5,899 nucleotides of DNA from Hyphomicrobiaceae bacterium (GCA_021775715.1 JAJFHI010000146.1:1-5899); one strand, 5' to 3'; shown: positions 1 to 5,728, counted from the stretch's first letter. Notes: a model not told the origin generated them from the sequence alone. Numbers and translations: made by a program.

Positions 1-1
1 C

Positions 2-2626
2 GGCCTCATCGAGGATGGCAAAAACATCATGCAATTCTCCGAGCAGATTGCCGACGGGGATTTTTCCGGTGTTAACGCAGCGCTCGCCAAGGAAACCGTC
101 GATCAGTTGGGCAAGCAGATCGAGGCACGCTACCCCGATCCTGACTCTCCGATGCGCCAGGTGCTTTCGTCGGTTCAAAACAATACTGACACCTACCGGA
201 AGCTGGCCGCCGCCGCACTTAACACGGATCCGGATATGGCGCGGGATGCGATTACGGACGCACTCAAAGAGCACGCCAACAAGCATCTCGGTGACCTCAT
301 CAATCAAGGAACGGTTTTCTGGAAAGGGATGGTCCGCGACGTTGTTCCAGGGTCGGAACAGATGGGAAAGTACGGCGTCGATCCGGTCGACATTTATTTG
401 CAAGGTGTTGAGGATTGGACGGATTTTGTACGCCGCGCCAAGCGCGGTCAGGAAATCTTTGTCTTCGACTGTTTGCACCGAAGATACAAAAAAGTCTTAG
501 TAGAAACGTCCGAGCCTGATACTGCGCGCGACGCCGTTGAATCTCTGGGTTTGCGCTCCTTCGACTGTGTAGCGACGCGTGATGCCGATATTCCGGATCT
601 GAAACGCGAACCTGCTGACAATGTGGTCGACAAGACATTGGGTGGCATAGCCGACATGTACCGCGACGGAAAGCGGGCAGCCCAACGCCTCACAACAGAT
701 ACGACAACGCTTGCCGATTTTGGTATGAGCCGCCGCGAGGTTGTTGATCTCATCGAAGAGTTCGAGAGGCTTGTGCGGGACGGTAAGATCCCGAAATACC
801 GCAGTGGCGTAGGATTCCATAACTGGATCAAAGATAGAATTTTAGACAACGTTCGAACGCGGGTAGCGCGCGTCCGCCAACCCGTTGTGCAACAACAGGC
901 AAAGGTGGCCAGTGAAAATGCCGAAGCAATGCGTCGCGTTGTTGAAGCGCTAGCCAGAGCATTGCCGGACGTCCTGAGGGCAGCGCTCGGCGAACGACGA
1001 CTTGCGGAACTGACGGGGTTGCCTGTTGTAGACCATCTACCCGAAGGCGAGGTTGAGACTTTTGCCGAAGGGAGAAAGAGGGAAGAAGCTCAGAAGAAAA
1101 AAGATAAGAAGAAAAAACAAGAGCAAGCTGTCAAGGACGCCGAACGTGAGCTTGAGTGTAATCCGGAGTATCAGCCCAAAGCCAAGAACGGCAATCTTGA
1201 TGACGGGTTTATCGCGCAGGAGACTGCGGCCGAGGGGCCGAATTACGTCGACAAAGAGGGTTGCCGGCCTTTCGGTCCCGTTGTTGCTAAACGCTTTTCG
1301 TATATCGTTCCGGAAGAGACACCACCAGCAAAGAAGAAATCAAAGACCGGTGCAAAATGTGATGCGTTTAAGGTTCGTATCGCAGAAGCAAGCAAACACT
1401 ACACCGCCGGCAAGATCGAGCACGCAAAAGGCATCCTGAGCGATGTCTCGACCAATCTCGCCAAGCTGCCCAATCCCGAAACGTGCTCCGACGTTCGTGA
1501 GCGTGTTTTGGCAAATATCAATAAAGTCGAACGCATTCAGGGCGTGCTTGATCGCATTGACCAAGCTTTGACGGCCTGCGAGCCGCGCAGACTAGAGCGG
1601 CAGGAAAATCTGCTGCAAGGCGCTGCAAACCAAATATTGGTGACCATGCGTGACAGGATCCAGCGCGCCAAACCTGTGGCAACGAAATACGCACGTGCGA
1701 AAGAGGCCTACTTTGCCGGCGAGATCGGACGGTCTAGACACTTGTTTGAGGATGCACTCAAAAATGCCCGTGGCACCGATGGTGAAACCTGCAGCAACAT
1801 TGAGGGCCGCATTGGCAACAACCTGAGGCGCATTGGCAGGCTTGAGGACTTCGACAACGCGACCGCCAACGCCATTGAACGCTGTGACATGCAACGCATA
1901 GGCCGCCTGATGACGGGCCTTAAGGACACGACAAACCCGTTTCTCGACAACGCCTACGATCGCCTGACGAACATGCCCGACCGTTGCCAGCGTAAGCTTG
2001 CAAGCGCGGCGTGCCAGAAGTCTTTTGGGTCGAACACAGTCGCAGCGTCAACGGAAAAGCGCGGTAATGGCGGTTACTCGTGTCAATGCCAGTCGGGGTA
2101 TCAGTGGAAAAATGGCGACGGCGATAGTGGGACAAACAGCTGTATATCGACAGCCGCGGCCAACCAGTCGAACCGTCAGGCGATGAATGCGAACTGTCGA
2201 AAAAAATTCGGTTCGGGCTATTACGCTGGTCCGGCGAATAAGAAAGGCAGCTACTATTGCCGGCCGACAAAGTCAGCAGCGAACGCATGGTGCAATCGAA
2301 ACAACAAGGGTTCGGGTTGGTACGCTGGCAAGATTAAGTCGAAAGGCGGTTATAGCTGTTATTCGCGCAATCGTAAGACTGCAAGACGCAAAGTGCGTTC
2401 GAAACAGAAGGTCTATCGTCCGCGAAAATCGCGCGGAGGAAATGGTCGGGCCGCAAAGAGGCCGCGGTATCGCAAGCCGAAGTACGATCCAAAAGCGGCC
2501 GCAGCTGCAGCGGCCGCAGCCAGCATCATTCTTCAGGGCATCCAGGCTTACAACCGGTCCAAGCGCCGTCGAGGTGGTGGCGGTGGAGGAGGCTGCGCCG
2601 CTAACCCAAGGGCGCCTGGCTGTTGA
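2..2626 (+). CDS. Unrecognised cysteine-rich modular protein, 5'-partial (start lies upstream of window)
   Basis: I do not recognise this protein and assign no function. The frame is open from base 2 (GLIEDGKNIMQFSEQ...) with no upstream stop. The first ATG (base 29) has no well-placed ribosome site and is not followed by a signal peptide, so the true start is probably outside the window. Numbering from that ATG (865 residues): 1-340 is mostly helical with no motif I know; 345-375 is a Lys/Glu/Gln-rich, probably coiled or linker segment; 450-531 and 552-633 are a duplicated TPR-like unit; 662-777 holds three small Cys modules ending in G-x-Y-x-C; 778-820 is very rich in Arg/Lys; 823-831 is nine alanines in a predicted helix; 849-855 is seven glycines. 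There are 20 cysteines, 18 of them after residue 370, which suggests (inference) an exported protein with disulfides. It ends at TGA 2624-2626, converging on the Sel1-repeat gene. Confidence 0.85.
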   Translation, partial: GLIEDGKNIMQFSEQIADGDFSGVNAALAKETVDQLGKQIEARYPDPDSPMRQVLSSVQNNTDTYRKLAAAALNTDPDMARDAITDALKEHANKHLGDLINQGTVFWKGMVRDVVPGSEQMGKYGVDPVDIYLQGVEDWTDFVRRAKRGQEIFVFDCLHRRYKKVLVETSEPDTARDAVESLGLRSFDCVATRDADIPDLKREPADNVVDKTLGGIADMYRDGKRAAQRLTTDTTTLADFGMSRREVVDLIEEFERLVRDGKIPKYRSGVGFHNWIKDRILDNVRTRVARVRQPVVQQQAKVASENAEAMRRVVEALARALPDVLRAALGERRLAELTGLPVVDHLPEGEVETFAEGRKREEAQKKKDKKKKQEQAVKDAERELECNPEYQPKAKNGNLDDGFIAQETAAEGPNYVDKEGCRPFGPVVAKRFSYIVPEETPPAKKKSKTGAKCDAFKVRIAEASKHYTAGKIEHAKGILSDVSTNLAKLPNPETCSDVRERVLANINKVERIQGVLDRIDQALTACEPRRLERQENLLQGAANQILVTMRDRIQRAKPVATKYARAKEAYFAGEIGRSRHLFEDALKNARGTDGETCSNIEGRIGNNLRRIGRLEDFDNATANAIERCDMQRIGRLMTGLKDTTNPFLDNAYDRLTNMPDRCQRKLASAACQKSFGSNTVAASTEKRGNGGYSCQCQSGYQWKNGDGDSGTNSCISTAAANQSNRQAMNANCRKKFGSGYYAGPANKKGSYYCRPTKSAANAWCNRNNKGSGWYAGKIKSKGGYSCYSRNRKTARRKVRSKQKVYRPRKSRGGNGRAAKRPRYRKPKYDPKAAAAAAAAASIILQGIQAYNRSKRRRGGGGGGGCAANPRAPGC
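1376..1927 (+). repeat. Internal duplication in gene 1: two TPR-like units about 102 residues apart
   Basis: Residues 450-531 and 552-633 of the protein (numbered from ATG 29) align. HYTAGKIEHAKGIL matches AYFAGEIGRSRHLF. ETCSDVRERVLANINKVERI matches ETCSNIEGRIGNNLRRIGRL, and ACEPRRLERQENLL matches RCDMQRIGRLMTGL. Cysteines fall at 486 and 517 in the first copy and 588 and 619 in the second, so both pairs are 31 residues apart and the copies are offset by 102. The pattern A-x3-Y-x2-G-x5-A-x2-hydrophobic is TPR-like, but I cannot confirm the fold. The conserved Cys pair may form a disulfide in each unit (inference). Confidence 0.7.
2012..2359 (+). repeat. Three small cysteine modules (C-x(21-23)-C ending in G-x-Y-x-C) in gene 1
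   Basis: Residues 662-685, 723-744 and 755-777 each begin with Cys and end with a GGYSC, GSYYC or GGYSC motif. Modules two and three share GSG(Y/W)YAG, then a Lys-rich turn, then G(S/G)Y(Y/S)C, with identical spacing from GSG to the final Cys (728-744 and 761-777). Module one is more divergent (GSNTVAAS... GGYSCQC) and is followed by an extra CQSGYQWKNGDGDSGTNSC stretch resembling a small extracellular Cys motif. The modules look like compact disulfide-stabilised units. I know no family name for them. Confidence 0.65.
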
Positions 2627-2643
2627 TCACGTCGCGTGGCACC

Positions 2644-4662
2644 TCAGTCAAGTTTTTCGAGGTCCTTGAGATCGCCGAAGTCGTCGCTGACGGCGGCTTT
2701 GGATGCGCCTTGTGAACTTGAACTGCTGTCGGCGCTCACCGCCGCCTGCGCATTTTTCTTTGCCTTGTAGGCCTCGATGGCGCGGCGTGTGCCTGGTCCC
2801 AGTTGTCCGTCGACCGATCCGTCATAAACACCGGCATCGCGTAACTCTTCCTGGATGGCACGCCGTGTGTTGCGGTTCCATTTTTTGGATTCACGGAACA
2901 ACGCTTTGCGTGCGTTTTTAAATCCTGCACTGTAGGCCTTAAGGAGATACTGTGCTGCTTTACGAGGGTTCTTGCTAATGCCTTCTCCGTTTGCATAGAG
3001 CAGGCTTAGATTGAACATTGACGGGGTGTTGCCTTTGTCGGCTGCCTTACGGTACCAGGCTGCTGCCTGCGCCTTATCCTTGCTGACGCCTTGGCCTAAA
3101 TCGTACGCAAAGCCAAGATTTGACATGCCAGACACGGATCCGCTATCTGCCGCTTTGCGATACCACTTGAAGGCTTCCGCATGGTCTTTCGCGACACTAC
3201 TTCCCGAGGAGTAAATATTTCCGATTCTGTTCATGGCATCTGCGCTACCTTTGTCGGCGGCTTTCTTGTACCAATTGAGAGTTTCCACGAGGTCTTTTTT
3301 GACACCTCGGCCGGCGGAGTACATGAAACCAAGCCTGACCATTGCGCCCAAATGGTTTCTGTCAGCGGCTGATCGGAACCATTTTGCCGCTTCCGTATCG
3401 TTCTTCGTGACGCCATTGCCGCTGGCATGCATCAATCCAAGATTGTCCATCGCGTCGGCAAAGCCCAAGTCTGCGGCTTTTTGATACCATTTGGTGGCTT
3501 CCACTGCGTCTTTATCTGCGCCTCGTCCATGTTGGTATTTCCAGCCTAAGCCGTTCATCGCAATGACATCACCTTTGGCCGCAGCCTTGCGATACCACTT
3601 CGTGGCTTCTGCCGCGTCTTTGGCGACACCGTTGCCGTTGTCATAGGTAATGGCGAGATTGCGCATCGCATCAGCATTGCCATTGTCGGCCCCCTTGCGG
3701 AACCAACTTACGGCTTCTATCGCGTCCTTTTCGATACCGTTGCCGTTTGCGTAGTGCCGCCCAAGGTCGGCCATTGCACGAGCATCCCCCTTTTCTGCTG
3801 CCTTGCGATACCATTTGACGGCCTCGACTTCGTCTTTGCCGACAGCTTGCCCATTCGCGTAGGCCAGACCGACGGCTCGTTGCGCGCCGGGATGCCCGCG
3901 GTCAGCCGCTTTTCGATACCACTTGAGGCTTTCGTGTGCGTCCTTTGGTGCAGCGACGCTCATTCCATTTGAATAGATGTTGCCGAGAAAAAAACTAACA
4001 GCTGCTGCGTCCGGTCGCAGCGCCGCATTGCGAAAGGCTCGAACGAATTCAACGGGGCTTTTTGCCAGACGGACAATTTTTAAAGCCGTCGTTTCTCCCG
4101 GGGCATGTGCGGAGACAACACGGACTAGCGTCTGCATGTCGGCCGTGGTCGTGTCGTCGACGGAAAGAACGACGTCGCCAGCGGCTATGCCGTAGGCTTC
4201 GGCCGCCGAGTCTTTCACAACCTCCTGAACAAATACAGCGCCGGTTTCAGCAATCTCGAGTGCGGCCGCTGTGTCGCTGGGAAAGTTCATGATCCGAATA
4301 CCCAGGATGCCTCGTTTCGGATTAGTCGGGGTGGAACCCAACTTAACTTTGAATTCGAGGTCGCGGCGATCGAATGCCGTTTCAGTCTTCTCCTCTGCAG
4401 ATGCGCTGGGCGATCGGGCCGACGGTTTCGGATCAGGGCTGGCCTGCTCTGTTTTTTGAAGTTTTCTCAGCCGGATTTTGGCAAGAGGCGCAAATTTTCC
4501 ACCCGGGTAGGCCTTCAGGTAGGCGTCAAGCTCGTCGGCGTCGGTACTGTCTTTCACACTTTTCCAGAATGTGATCTCCGCCGTATCGGCTTGCGCGATC
4601 GCCGTCATCGTCGGCGCCATAAGCAGAAGTGCAATAATCAGGAGAAATACAATTCGTCCCAT
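2644..4662 (-). CDS. Secreted Sel1-repeat protein with PDZ-like domain and C-terminal peptidoglycan-binding-like motif
   Basis: This is a complete 672-residue protein. Residues 1-25 form a Sec signal peptide (MGR, then the hydrophobic run IVFLLIIALLLMA, with likely cleavage after AIA-QA or AQA); there is no lipobox Cys. Residues 30-70 carry a FWKSVKDSTD...YPGGKFAPLA segment that I recall at the start of other alphaproteobacterial Sel1 or caspase-like proteins. A Ser/Pro-rich linker follows (71-95), then a PDZ-like domain at about 112-200 (RGILGIRI; DSAAEAYGIAAGDVVLSVDD). Ten Sel1 repeats span about 221-581. Near the C-terminus, residues 600-632 read RRAIQEELRDAGVYDGSVDG then LGPGTRRAIEAY, the PG_binding_1-like pattern. 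Sel1 repeats normally mediate protein-protein contacts, so a periplasmic scaffold or regulator at the cell wall is the likely role (inference). The start is supported by GGAG 7 bases upstream of ATG. It converges with gene 1 and appears monocistronic here. Confidence 0.93.
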   Translation of the reverse strand: MGRIVFLLIIALLLMAPTMTAIAQADTAEITFWKSVKDSTDADELDAYLKAYPGGKFAPLAKIRLRKLQKTEQASPDPKPSARSPSASAEEKTETAFDRRDLEFKVKLGSTPTNPKRGILGIRIMNFPSDTAAALEIAETGAVFVQEVVKDSAAEAYGIAAGDVVLSVDDTTTADMQTLVRVVSAHAPGETTALKIVRLAKSPVEFVRAFRNAALRPDAAAVSFFLGNIYSNGMSVAAPKDAHESLKWYRKAADRGHPGAQRAVGLAYANGQAVGKDEVEAVKWYRKAAEKGDARAMADLGRHYANGNGIEKDAIEAVSWFRKGADNGNADAMRNLAITYDNGNGVAKDAAEATKWYRKAAAKGDVIAMNGLGWKYQHGRGADKDAVEATKWYQKAADLGFADAMDNLGLMHASGNGVTKNDTEAAKWFRSAADRNHLGAMVRLGFMYSAGRGVKKDLVETLNWYKKAADKGSADAMNRIGNIYSSGSSVAKDHAEAFKWYRKAADSGSVSGMSNLGFAYDLGQGVSKDKAQAAAWYRKAADKGNTPSMFNLSLLYANGEGISKNPRKAAQYLLKAYSAGFKNARKALFRESKKWNRNTRRAIQEELRDAGVYDGSVDGQLGPGTRRAIEAYKAKKNAQAAVSADSSSSSQGASKAAVSDDFGDLKDLEKLD
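2920..4005 (-). repeat. Ten tandem Sel1-like repeats, 36 residues (108 bp) each
   Basis: The repeats run from about residue 221 to 581 with consensus A-x-A-M-x-x-L-G-x-x-Y-x-x-G-x-G-V-x-K-D, then A-E-A-x-K-W-Y-R-K-A-A-D-K-G. Repeats 2-10 begin at residues 258, 294, 330, 366, 402, 438, 474, 510 and 546 with no indels. Repeat 1 (221-257) carries two extra residues in its loop (MSVAAPKD). Repeat 10 is the most divergent: its helix reads KAAQYLLKAYSAGF. At DNA level the 108-bp period is visible as recurring blocks of the type gcgataccactt. Such tandem DNA can expand or contract by recombination. Confidence 0.9.
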
Positions 4663-4669
4663 AATTCAG

Positions 4670-4673
4670 CTCC
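4670..4673 (-). promoter_or_regulatory. Ribosome binding site of the Sel1-repeat gene
   Basis: On the - strand GGAG lies 7 bases before the ATG at 4662 (GGAGCTGAATTATG). The spacing is good and fixes the start in front of the signal peptide. Confidence 0.7.
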
Positions 4674-4694
4674 GGCTATACAATCAAAGATGCA

Positions 4695-4722
4695 AGTATA
4701 CCGGACTGCGTGCCGCTGCAAA
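4695..4722 (-). promoter_or_regulatory. Possible promoter for the Sel1-repeat gene
   Basis: On the - strand TATACT (4700-4695) resembles a -10 box. TTTGCA (4722-4717) lies 16 bases upstream as a weak -35 with 4 of 6 consensus bases. Transcription would start about 25 bases before the GGAG ribosome site. Read by eye only; AT content alone could produce this match. Confidence 0.3.
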
Positions 4723-4838
4723 GGTCTGCCGGCCGGGATTGGGTAAGTGGTTAGGCGGGCGCGTTTTTTGCGCAAGATATCATTCACAAGAAAACGCCAT
4801 ATTTGCCCAATGTAAACTTCAGGGGTGATAAGTCCCGA

Positions 4839-4852
4839 CTGGTTTAAACCAG
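4839..4852. repeat. Perfect 14-bp palindrome CTGGTTTAAACCAG
   Basis: The sequence equals its own reverse complement over all 14 bases. It lies about 175 bases upstream of the Sel1-repeat start. A perfect two-fold symmetric site of this length suits a dimeric DNA-binding protein. I know no regulator with this exact site, and it could also be chance or part of an old mobile element. Confidence 0.5.
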
Positions 4853-4883
4853 AAAAACAGACATTGCAGAGCAGGTGACCATC

Positions 4884-4917
4884 CAGGTGGTGTTGAGAAA
4901 AATCTCAGTACCACCTG
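4884..4917. other. Strong intergenic hairpin, 15-bp stem with AAAA loop
   Basis: Arm CAGGTGGT-GT-TGAGA pairs with TCTCA-GT-ACCACCTG across loop AAAA (4899-4902). Eight outer and five inner pairs are Watson-Crick, and the two middle pairs are G-U wobbles in RNA of the + sense. After one C-C mismatch, two more A-T pairs extend it to 4881-4920. The + strand downstream reads CATTGCTTTTCT, a poor T-tract, so a rho-independent terminator is possible but not typical. No gene on the + strand ends nearby. Confidence 0.55.
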
Positions 4918-5197
4918 CATTGCTTTTCTACTTGCCAACATCGGTGATGCTGTCGCGTAGGTTCAGTTGACAATGTCCGTTCCTTGTCCTTCGCGTCACT
5001 ACCGTGTGACGGGTGAACGTCAACTTCCATCAGCAGCGGACGTAGCCGACAAGGAACTACCGCTCTTCTTGACGTCCGCATTGGTATAATTGCCGTCTAC
5101 CGCAATGCAGAGAAAGCAAACATGGCTGCCCTCGTGCAAATGCTCTGACAGTGGCATATTGGATTTCAGCACTGCATCTAAGAGTGGACATCGCACA

Positions 5198-5287
5198 TCA
5201 GACGCGATGGGCCAGAAGTGGACTTTGAACCTCAATCTCACGCAACAACCGCAGAATATCTTCGTCCGAATATCGCTTCCGAGCCAT
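5198..5287 (-). pseudogene. Truncated IS3-type transposase OrfA (N-terminal 20 residues)
   Basis: ATG at 5287 is preceded by GGAGG with an 8-base spacer. The first 20 codons read MARKRYSDEDILRLLREIEV, the start of the helix-turn-helix OrfA of IS3-family elements as I recall it. The intact protein is roughly 90 residues and continues into a CR-x-AGIS-x-x-x-YYxW motif. Here it changes abruptly to QSPLLAHRV and stops at TGA 5200-5198, giving 29 residues. The homology break at 5228/5227 points to a deletion or rearrangement, and the fragment cannot encode a working transposase. Confidence 0.6.
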
Positions 5288-5354
5288 TAAACCATCCTCC
5301 CCAACTTGGTAGAGTTTTACAAAAATAATGGCTCAATTTTAAGGGGGAAGGACA
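5228..5354 (-). mobile_element. Left-end remnant of an IS3-family insertion sequence
   Basis: On the - strand the remnant begins with TGTCCTTCCCCC (5354-5343), suited to an IS3-family terminal inverted repeat that starts with TG. There follows a leader of about 55 bases with a strong GGAGG ribosome site, then the OrfA start at 5287. OrfA-like sequence stops at about 5228. The outer boundary coincides with the point where the integrase reading loses its family pattern, which supports insertion there. No matching right end (GGGGGAAGGACA on the - strand) or target duplication is visible. The IS family is assigned from the OrfA N-terminus by memory. Confidence 0.55.
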
Positions 5355-5444
5355 ACGTAGGATCAACCCGGCACCATCGCGGTAAACGCCTGGATCTTTC
5401 ACCTTGCGCACAAACGTCGCCGTTAGACGATTGGCTGTCCCCAC
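5355..5444 (-). pseudogene. Tyrosine integrase remnant, N-terminal arm-binding domain only
   Basis: From a GTG at 5444 (or TTG at 5456, just after a TGA at 5459-5457) the frame reads MGTANRLTATFVRKVKDPG, then VYRDGAGLILR. This is the characteristic start of phage- and island-type tyrosine recombinases (DUF4102/arm-type DNA-binding domain, pattern LTA-x-x-V-x-x-x-K-x-PG-x-Y-x-DG-x-GL-x-L). Family members are about 400 residues. Here homology ends after 30 codons, exactly at the presumed IS end, and the frame runs on into IS sequence. No catalytic R-H-R-Y region is present in the window. Position next to the 3' end of tRNA-Ser is the classic site for such a gene. Confidence 0.65.
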
Positions 5445-5485
5445 AGCTGACCCCAATCAAAAAACCTGTCCCTCTTTCTGTCCCC
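5435..5485. repeat. Four direct copies of CTGWCCCY between tRNA-Ser and the integrase remnant
   Basis: Copies are CTGTCCCC (5435-5442), CTGACCCC (5447-5454), CTGTCCCT (5466-5473) and CTGTCCCC (5478-5485). Start-to-start spacings are 12, 19 and 12, so they form two like-spaced pairs 31 bases apart. Short spaced direct repeats between the attachment site and the int gene are where arm-type integrase or excisionase binding sites usually lie. That role is inference. They also overlap the likely int promoter and start region, so an operator is an alternative. Confidence 0.5.
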
Positions 5486-5622
5486 CTTTTGAAACGCGCT
5501 GGGGTGAGTTTTCAAGAGGCATAGTGAAGATTTCTGGGGATGAATAGGACGGAATTATTCTGATAAATCAAAAGGATATGATCCATTTTGAGCCACTCTG
5601 AGTTTTCTTGAAATGAGCTGAG

Positions 5623-5712
5623 TGGCGGAGGGGGTGGGATTCGAACCCACGGAACGCTTGCACGCTCGCTGGTTTTCAAGACCAGTGCCTTCAACCACTC
5701 GGCCACCCCTCC
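5623..5712 (-). tRNA. tRNA-Ser (anticodon UGA)
   Basis: Reading the - strand, the acceptor arm GGAGGGG (5712-5706) pairs with CCCCTCC, followed by discriminator G and encoded CCA (5625-5623). The D-arm region reads TGGCCGAGTGGTTGAAGGCA. The anticodon arm CTGGT-CTTGAAA-ACCAG gives anticodon TGA. A long variable arm (GAGCG-TGCAAG-CGTTC) marks the class II serine tRNA. The T-arm is GTGGG-TTCGAAT-CCCAC. Length is 90 bases with CCA. It is the presumed integration site for the element whose integrase remnant lies 167 bases beyond its 3' end. Confidence 0.97.
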
Positions 5713-5722
5713 GCAAGGGCCC

Positions 5723-5728
5723 ATTAAA
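5723..5728 (-). promoter_or_regulatory. Possible -10 box of tRNA-Ser
   Basis: On the - strand TTTAAT (5728-5723) lies 10 bases before the tRNA 5' end, which would leave a very short leader. No good -35 is visible at 16-18 bases upstream (the region reads ATTTTGCGCATG), so support is weak. Confidence 0.22.

Larger units (their letters stand above)
4663..5197. other. Intergenic stretch of about 535 bases without a convincing gene
   Basis: Apart from the promoter region of the Sel1-repeat gene (4663-4730), no frame here has a plausible start with recognisable protein content. The stretch is rich in inverted repeats: a 14-bp palindrome at 4839-4852, a strong hairpin at 4884-4917, a CGTCAC/GTGACG hairpin at 4994-5011, and a 10-bp inverted pair GTTCCTTGTC (4979-4988) and GACAAGGAAC (5048-5057). 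It sits directly beyond a truncated insertion sequence, so at least part is probably debris of mobile DNA (inference). Confidence 0.55.

Noticed and set aside
2627..2643. Possible bidirectional terminator between the convergent genes
   Set aside because: Only a 4-bp stem (CACG-TCG-CGTG) is present and there is no T-tract on either strand.
4571..4828. + strand open frame of 85 codons overlapping the start of the Sel1-repeat gene
   Set aside because: Half of it is antisense to a confident signal peptide and the rest is promoter DNA; it has no recognisable content.
4985..4995. TGTCCTTCGCG as the missing right inverted repeat of the IS
   Set aside because: Only 9 of 11 bases match the left end and no target duplication is present, so chance is likely.
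5069..5090. TTGACG and TATAAT on the + strand, both good promoter boxes
   Set aside because: They are only 10 bases apart, far below the 16-18 needed, and no gene follows.
5020..5241. - strand open frame of 73 codons
   Set aside because: It overlaps the IS OrfA remnant in another frame and has no recognisable domain; probably repeat debris.
5486..5518. CTTTTGAAA/TTTCAAGAG inverted repeat with a 15-base loop
   Set aside because: AT-rich with one wobble and a long loop; not distinguishable from chance.
5592..5626. GCCACTC/GAGTGGC inverted repeat spanning the tRNA 3' end as a terminator
   Set aside because: One arm includes the CCA end, the loop is 21 bases and no T-run follows on the - strand.
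5623..5650. tRNA 3' end as one att repeat with a second copy in the window
   Set aside because: I looked for a duplicate of GGCGGAGGGGGTGGGATTCG and found none, so no att pair can be claimed.
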